NCBI RefSeq assembly: GCF_014654675.1 | Contig: NZ_BNBC01000006.1 | Span: 218,638 to 282,637, forward strand | Direction of reading: 5' to 3' | DNA length: 64,000 nucleotides | Origin: Streptomyces spiralis | GTDB lineage: Bacteria; Actinomycetota; Actinomycetes; Streptomycetales; Streptomycetaceae | Shown here: piece after piece, positions 55,601 to 64,000 of the stretch | Layout of the letters: every line of letters starts with the position of its first letter | Numbering within the stretch: the first letter of the stretch is position 1 | Translations under genes and position numbers: made by a program | The notes under the pieces: generated by a model | Databases searched by the model: none | Told to the model about the DNA's origin: nothing | The model's input: the letters and a program-made list of their open reading frames with translations, nothing else

Positions 55601-55755
55601 CCCCAGATCCAGTCGACGAGCGACGCCCTCGGGACCACCTGCCCCGGCCTCAGCGCGAGGGCGACCAGCAGTCCGCGCAGCCGCGCGCCCGGCACGTCGG
55701 CCAGGCCGCCGTCGCCCGTGCGAACCTCCAGTGGACCCAGCACCCCGATCTGCAC
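52603..55755 (-). CDS. AfsR/SARP-type regulator: winged helix-BTAD-NB-ARC-TPR
   Basis: A 1050-residue STAND protein. An OmpR-type winged-helix DNA-binding domain (about 1-95, VQIGVLGPLEV and LRKLLPDGV) is followed by a BTAD domain (about 97-240) and an NB-ARC-like ATPase with P-loop GPGGSGKTRLATE (about residue 290) and Walker B LLVLDNCEH. The C-terminal half (about 600-1050) is TPR-like helices. Such proteins switch on secondary metabolite or export genes. Start GTG 55755 is where homology begins; no ribosome-binding site precedes it, so a leaderless mRNA is possible. Convergent with drrAB-like genes, 17-bp tail overlap. Confidence 0.9.
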   Translation of the reverse strand: MQIGVLGPLEVRTGDGGLADVPGARLRGLLVALALRPGQVVPRASLVDWIWGEHPPADATNALQRLVSRLRKLLPDGVLEGQTDGYRLAVEPDDVDAVRFERLVAAGLARTEDGSRRARLLREALGLWRGAVLQDVGLQDSAAFDAAVVRFEELRLTATEERADAEVALGRGAEMVAELTDLVAAHPVRERLAAALMRALAAAGRDNEALLVYQRAREALADALGADPSPELAALHVALLRGELGRREESRRTNLRAELTSFVGRGADVTAVRGLIAEHRLTTLIGPGGSGKTRLATETARTLLGDLPDGAWLVELAAVRAGGGVADVAQSTLAGLGLRDALLGGTPNAEPTDRIVAAIREREALLVLDNCEHVIEAAAVFAHRVLGECRRLRILATSREPLGITGEALWPVEPLALPEADADPGEIESSSAVRLLRDRAGAVRPDLAADARTLATMARVCRALDGVPLAIELAAARLRSMSIEQLAGRLDDRFRLLTGGSRTALPRHRTLRAAVDWSWELLTHAERVVLRRLAVFSGGASLEAAERVCAGDAVEQGQVLELLTALTEKSLLLAEGGGAPRYRMTGTIKEYARHRLAEAGEPDRARRAHLAFFTELAETAEPHLRRAEQLEWLAGLEAEHDNIGAAMRGALAAGEAQAAMRLAAGAGWYWWLGGHRTEGLELLTAAARTPGEATDEVRALVYALIVLFASSGRGDERQAAEWIREAHRLGRRSRSRSPLLGPVAALERLLREPTAFVPAWEPLLGNEDPWVRALARLHLGKMRIMLGQGGPDADAYLETALAEFLALGERFGISFARTELADRIAARGDFAGACEHYEQAIAVVTEVGATEDVIRMRSRQAQLYWLLGDEDAGAAAVAEAQRYAERVAWPDALAELALTRAGLARLGGDAEEAHRQLGVATAVLGDEAEQAYIRAARHDLLGYLADDLGEVRAHRAAACEAAREAGNAPLIAYVLVGVADLALRRGEHAQAARLLAASAGIRGLQDRSHPDVARIEQTARRRLGDARFAEAAREGARTSWSELVDVTLAS

Positions 55756-55816
55756 CCGCTGATTTTGCCACCCGCGTGGCGCAGCCGGACCAGCACGGCC
55801 AGGCACGTGAATGCGA

Positions 55817-55848
55817 AAGACCCCCGGCCCATTCGGACCGGGGGTCTT
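55817..55848 (-). terminator. Terminator of tRNA-Ile
   Basis: AAGACCCCCGG and CCGGGGGTCTT (55817-55827, 55838-55848) form an 11-bp stem with a 10-nt loop right after the tRNA. Confidence 0.85.
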
Positions 55849-55856
55849 CTCGCTGG

Positions 55857-55930
55857 TGGGGCTAACAGGATTTGAACCTGTGGCCTCATCCTTATCAGGG
55901 ATGCGCTCTAACCAACTGAGCTATAGCCCC
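55857..55930 (-). tRNA. tRNA-Ile (GAT)
   Basis: A 74-nt tRNA on the minus strand. Acceptor GGGGCTA/TAGCCCC, anticodon region CATCCCTGATAAGGATG gives anticodon GAT, and the T arm contains GGTTCAAAT. Discriminator A, CCA not encoded. Confidence 0.95.
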
Positions 55931-55968
55931 GCCGCGCTCTGCGGTGTGTCCCGCGCGCTGACTCCTGA

Positions 55969-55997
55969 AGATTAGCGCACGAGGCGGGCAGTCCCAA
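55969..55997 (-). promoter_or_regulatory. tRNA-Ile promoter
   Basis: On the minus strand TTGGGA (55992-55997) and TAATCT (55969-55974) are spaced 17 bp, about 39 bp before the tRNA 5' end. Confidence 0.65.
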
Positions 55998-56040
55998 AAT
56001 CGATTGTCGGGGGACCGTCAGCGGACACGTGGAGCGCTTG

Positions 56041-56802
56041 TCACTCGTCCTCGGCCAGCGTCAGCTCGATGCCGCCGACGAAGCCCGCGGAGAGGTTGTA
56101 GATGAACGCTCCGAGGGTCGCCAGGGCCGTCGCCAGGACGACGTCGATGACCGCGATGATCGCCGTGAAGGTCAGGACGTGCGGCAGCGACAGGAAGGAC
56201 TGCAGGTCGAAGCCGTTCGACTCGTTCGAGCCGGTCGCCTCCGAGATGGTCCCGCCGACCGTCGAGAAGACACCCATGGCGTTCATGACCATCCACAGCA
56301 CGGCGGCCGCCACGATCGTGCAGATGCCCAGCGCGATGGAGAGCAGGAAGCTGACCTTCATCACCGACCACGGGTCGGCCTTGGCCACGCGCAGCCGCGC
56401 CTTGCGGGTGCGCGGCGTCGTCCGGGCGCCCGTGCGCGGGCGGCGCACCGAGCCGGACTGGGCCGCGCCGGGCGCGGCACCCGCGGCCGTGGGGTAGGCC
56501 TGCGGCGGGTGGTACGGCCCCGCCGGCTGCTGCGGCTGCCGCTCGCCCGGCAGCGGGGAGGCCGCGCCGTGGCTCTGCCCGCCGGCCTGGGCCTGCGGGC
56601 TCTGCGGGCCTCGGGTGTCCGTCACCGTTCCCCCCTGGGATCCATGAGTGTGGGGTGCGTGCGCGTCGGCCGCGGACGGCTTGATCGCCTTCAGGTTGGT
56701 CGTGTGCGAATCCGTCGCACGCGCGGCGGAGCCACGGCCGCCGCCGTCCGTCTCCGTACCAGTGGAGGTACCGGCCGATCCGGCGCCCGTGGCTCCGCTC
56801 AC
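56041..56802 (-). CDS. DUF3566 membrane protein downstream of gyrA
   Basis: A 253-residue protein. Residues 1-130 are a disordered Gly/Pro/Ser leader. The DUF3566 domain (about 135-250) has helix KVSFLLSIALGICTIVAAAVLW, an extracytoplasmic SNESNGFDLQSF loop, helix LTFTAIIAVIDVVLATALATL and the AGFVGGIELTL end. GAGGAG 9 bp before GTG 56802. Nearly every actinobacterium has this gene after gyrA; in mycobacteria it is a membrane protein of unknown or growth-related role. Cotranscribed with gyrA (19-bp gap). Confidence 0.92.
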   Translation of the reverse strand: MSGATGAGSAGTSTGTETDGGGRGSAARATDSHTTNLKAIKPSAADAHAPHTHGSQGGTVTDTRGPQSPQAQAGGQSHGAASPLPGERQPQQPAGPYHPPQAYPTAAGAAPGAAQSGSVRRPRTGARTTPRTRKARLRVAKADPWSVMKVSFLLSIALGICTIVAAAVLWMVMNAMGVFSTVGGTISEATGSNESNGFDLQSFLSLPHVLTFTAIIAVIDVVLATALATLGAFIYNLSAGFVGGIELTLAEDE

Positions 56803-56821
56803 GATGACTCACTCCTCGTGC

Positions 56822-59416
<2,595 letters not shown>

Positions 59417-59458
59417 TGCTGGTGAAGGTCCTTCCTGGTGCGGTCAGCTAAGACCGAC

Positions 59459-61921
<2,463 letters not shown>

Positions 61922-62524
61922 TCACCCGTAGGTGTCGCGGGGCCCGACGCTGCCGGGCGCGCGCAGCGGACCGTACCGACGGGCTCCGCCGCCGGGACCG
62001 TTCACCTTGATCAGCCGGACCGCGCCATGGCCCAGGTCCTCGTTGAGACGGGCGACCAGCGTCGGGGCGAGCAGGCGCAGATTGGTCGCCCACGCGGTCG
62101 AGTCGCAGCGCACGCTCAGCACCCGCTCGTCCTCGTCGTACTTCTCCGGCTCACAGTGCTTGGCCACGTCCGCGCCGACGATCTGCGGCCAGCGCCCCAT
62201 CACACCGCCCACCGCGGCCGGGGTCTCCCAGCCGCGCTCGGTGATCAGCCGGTTGATCGCCGAACCCAGCGCCATCGGATCGCGGCCGTCGGCGCGCGCA
62301 CCCGAGCGCAGCCCGCCGCGCCGTCCCTGCCGCTTCTGCTGCGCCGCGTCCCCCCGCGCGCGTGCCGCCTCCTTCGCCGCGCGCAGCGCCACCCGGGCCA
62401 GATCGACACCGGAGGGCTCGGCCGTCTTCGGGGCGTCCTCCTGGGACGGCTTCCGGGGCGAGTCCTCCGGGAACGCCTTCCGGGGCGCCGGGTCGTGCTC
62501 GCCGCTCGTACGCGCTCCGCTCAT
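61922..62524 (-). CDS. dciA: DciA-type replication protein (DUF721)
   Basis: A 200-residue protein. Residues 1-85 are a charged disordered leader. The DUF721/DciA domain (about 88-185) contains [25 protein letters not shown] and [22 protein letters not shown] (given in parts). DciA proteins load the replicative helicase DnaB at replication initiation in bacteria lacking DnaC. ATG 62524 overlaps the recF stop (ATGA). Position recF-dciA-gyrB is typical. Confidence 0.93.
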   Translation of the reverse strand: MSGARTSGEHDPAPRKAFPEDSPRKPSQEDAPKTAEPSGVDLARVALRAAKEAARARGDAAQQKRQGRRGGLRSGARADGRDPMALGSAINRLITERGWETPAAVGGVMGRWPQIVGADVAKHCEPEKYDEDERVLSVRCDSTAWATNLRLLAPTLVARLNEDLGHGAVRLIKVNGPGGGARRYGPLRAPGSVGPRDTYG

Positions 62525-63642
62525 ACCCGCTCCACCTCCCCTTCCGACACGGAGAACCGCGTACCCGCCAGCACATGCGGCACGTCGTCGTCCACCGCGG
62601 CGGTCACCAGGACCTGCTCACCGGGCGCGACCAGTTCGGCCAGGCGTTCGCGGCGACGGGTGTCCAGCTCGGCGAAGACGTCGTCGAGGATCAGCACCGG
62701 CTCGTTGCCCTCGGCGCGCAGCAGGTCGTACGACGCCAGGCGCAGCGCCAGCGCGTAGGACCACGACTCGCCGTGGGAGGCGTATCCCTTCGCGGGCAGC
62801 TGCCCCAGCTTGAGCACCAGGTCGTCCCGGTGGGGTCCCACCAGGGTGACGCCCCGCTCGATCTCCTGCTTGCGGGCGTCCGCGAGCGCGGCCATGAGCT
62901 GCTCGAACAGGGCCTCGCGCGTGTGTGCCTCGCCGGGCGCGGACGGCTTGTACTCCAGCGCGACCGGGCCGCCCCCGGGCGCCAGCTGCTCGTAGGCCTT
63001 GTCGGCCAGCGGCTGCAGCGCGGCGATCAGATCGAGGCGCTGGGCGAGCAGCTCCGCGCCCGCGCGCGCGAGGTGCTGGTCCCACACGTCCAGCGTGGAC
63101 AGGTCCATGGAACGGCCGCCGTGCCGACGGGCCAGCGCGGCCGACTTCAAAAGCGTGTTGCGCTGCTTGAGGACCCGCTCGTAGTCGGAGCGCACGCCCG
63201 CCATGCGCGGGGAACGGGCCGTGATCAGCTCGTCCAGGAAGCGGCGCCGCTCACCGGGGTCGCCCTTGACCAGGGCGAGGTCCTCCGGCGCGAACAGCAC
63301 GGTCCGTACGATGCCCAGCACGTCACGCGGCCTGACCTGGGACGACCTGTTGATGCGGGCGCGGTTGGCCTTGCCGGGGTTCAGCTCCAGCTCGATCAGC
63401 TGCTGCCGCTCACCCTGTCTGACCTGGGCGCGGATCACCGCCCGCTCGACGCCCATGCGCACCAGGGGGGCGTCGGAGGCGACCCGGTGGCTGCCCAGGG
63501 TGGCCAGGTAGCCGATCGCCTCGACCAGATTGGTCTTGCCCTGGCCGTTGGGACCGACGAAGGCGGTGACGCCCGGGTCGAGCGGGACCTCGGCCCGGGC
63601 GTACGAGCGGAAGTCGGCCAGCGACAGATGCGTGACGTGCAT
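62521..63642 (-). CDS. recF: Recombination and repair ATPase RecF
   Basis: A 373-residue SMC-like ATPase. Walker A is [14 protein letters not shown], the coiled-coil/arm region spans about 150-280, and Walker B is [12 protein letters not shown], with the signature-like [12 protein letters not shown] before it. RecF binds gapped DNA, with RecO and RecR loading RecA. ATG 63642. Short gap to the gnd gene upstream (79 bp); overlaps dciA by 4 bp. Confidence 0.97.
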   Translation of the reverse strand: MHVTHLSLADFRSYARAEVPLDPGVTAFVGPNGQGKTNLVEAIGYLATLGSHRVASDAPLVRMGVERAVIRAQVRQGERQQLIELELNPGKANRARINRSSQVRPRDVLGIVRTVLFAPEDLALVKGDPGERRRFLDELITARSPRMAGVRSDYERVLKQRNTLLKSAALARRHGGRSMDLSTLDVWDQHLARAGAELLAQRLDLIAALQPLADKAYEQLAPGGGPVALEYKPSAPGEAHTREALFEQLMAALADARKQEIERGVTLVGPHRDDLVLKLGQLPAKGYASHGESWSYALALRLASYDLLRAEGNEPVLILDDVFAELDTRRRERLAELVAPGEQVLVTAAVDDDVPHVLAGTRFSVSEGEVERV

Positions 63643-63721
63643 GGTCGTTCGCCGGCCTCCCCCAGCGTTGCGGACCCCCGGACGGTGCCGGGCGGTCCTG
63701 GGGCCTGTGGACCCCTGTGGA

Positions 63722-64000
63722 CTACTTCTTCTCTACGGCATGGCCGCCGAACTGGTTGCGCAGCGCGGCGATCATCTTCATCTGCGGCGAGTCCTCCTGG
63801 CGGGAGGCGAACCGCGCGAACAGCGAGGCCGTGATCGCGGGCAGCGGCACGGCGTTGTCGATGGCGGCCTCCACGGTCCACCGGCCCTCGCCGGAGTCCT
63901 GTGCGTAGCCGCGCAGCTCGCCGAGGTGCTCGTCCTCGTCGAGGGCGTTGACGGCGAGGTCCAGCAGCCAGGAGCGGATGACGGTGCCCTCCTGCCAGGA
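63722..64000 (-). CDS. gnd: 6-phosphogluconate dehydrogenase, C-terminal part (window edge)
   Basis: The last 92 codons run from the window edge to the TAG at 63722: [19 protein letters not shown], then [21 protein letters not shown] ... [26 protein letters not shown] (shown in parts) and terminal VEKK. This is the substrate/C-terminal domain of the decarboxylating NADP/NAD 6-phosphogluconate dehydrogenase, the gene next to recF in Streptomyces. The Rossmann domain lies outside the window. Two CCTGTGGAC repeats (about 63705-63721) separate it from recF. Confidence 0.9.
   Translation of the reverse strand, partial: SWQEGTVIRSWLLDLAVNALDEDEHLGELRGYAQDSGEGRWTVEAAIDNAVPLPAITASLFARFASRQEDSPQMKMIAALRNQFGGHAVEKK

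Overview
The window is chromosomal DNA of a high-GC actinomycete, almost certainly a Streptomyces. The G/C-saturated third codon positions, the many GTG starts and 4-bp ATGA/GTGA overlaps, the gyrA-gyrB-dciA-recF-gnd order, CrgA, class E sortases, DLW-39 and AfsR-like proteins all point there. The right end is about to enter the dnaN/dnaA/oriC region. A perfect ParB-site palindrome (parS) and several perfect DnaA boxes fit a position close to the replication origin.

Layout. 1-8.1 kb: the C-terminal part of a PASTA-type Ser/Thr kinase, the bacterial proteasome activator Bpa behind a PadR regulator, a repeat-rich surface protein, a quinone oxidoreductase, a K+ channel/RCK protein, and MoeA with a MobA-DUF6457 fusion (molybdenum cofactor). 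8.1-23.4 kb is the metabolic core. It holds a branched-chain 2-oxoacid dehydrogenase operon (bkdABC) with a divergent Lrp regulator, a TetR regulator with a 3-hydroxyacyl-CoA dehydrogenase, the ring-cleavage aldehyde dehydrogenase paaN, and the phenylacetyl-CoA epoxidase operon paaABCDE. An ACCGA-N4-TCGGT operator stands in all three control regions, so the TetR protein (PaaR-like) probably co-represses bkd, paaH/paaR, paaN and paaA-E. Inserted between them is an unrelated TrmH - HTTM - DUF5819 operon.

23.5-27.9 kb: rhodanese, J-domain protein, DUF2252 protein, an exported intradiol dioxygenase-like protein with a carbohydrate-binding tail, and tRNA-Leu(CAG). 28.4-36.6 kb: the conserved growth and division signalling operon fhaA-fhaB-pstP-SEDS-pbpA-pknB. 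36.7-42.6 kb: two class E sortases, pabA, an unlisted 53-residue membrane protein, a DUF881 protein, crgA, a rhomboid protease and a cyclophilin. Between crgA and the rhomboid gene lies an intergenic cluster of DnaA boxes.

42.9-50.7 kb: DUF5324, a PAS-GAF-SpoIIE-HATPase phosphatase, tRNA-Ala(TGC), an HTH regulator behind a perfect palindrome, a Ser/Thr kinase, a secreted/anchored protein, DLW-39 and a small exported protein. 50.9-55.8 kb: a DrrAB-type ABC exporter convergent with a large AfsR/SARP-type regulator, then tRNA-Ile(GAT). 55.9-64 kb: DUF3566, gyrA, gyrB, dciA, recF and the 3' end of gnd, all on the minus strand.

Most genes are ordinary, conserved Streptomyces core genes; I see no CRISPR array, IS element, prophage or integration scar. 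The signals most worth a second look are the shared PaaR operator regulon with nearby DnaA boxes, the parS site embedded in a stop/start overlap, the DnaA-box cluster, the bpa start-site conflict, the 53-residue membrane protein, and the palindrome in front of the HTH/kinase pair.
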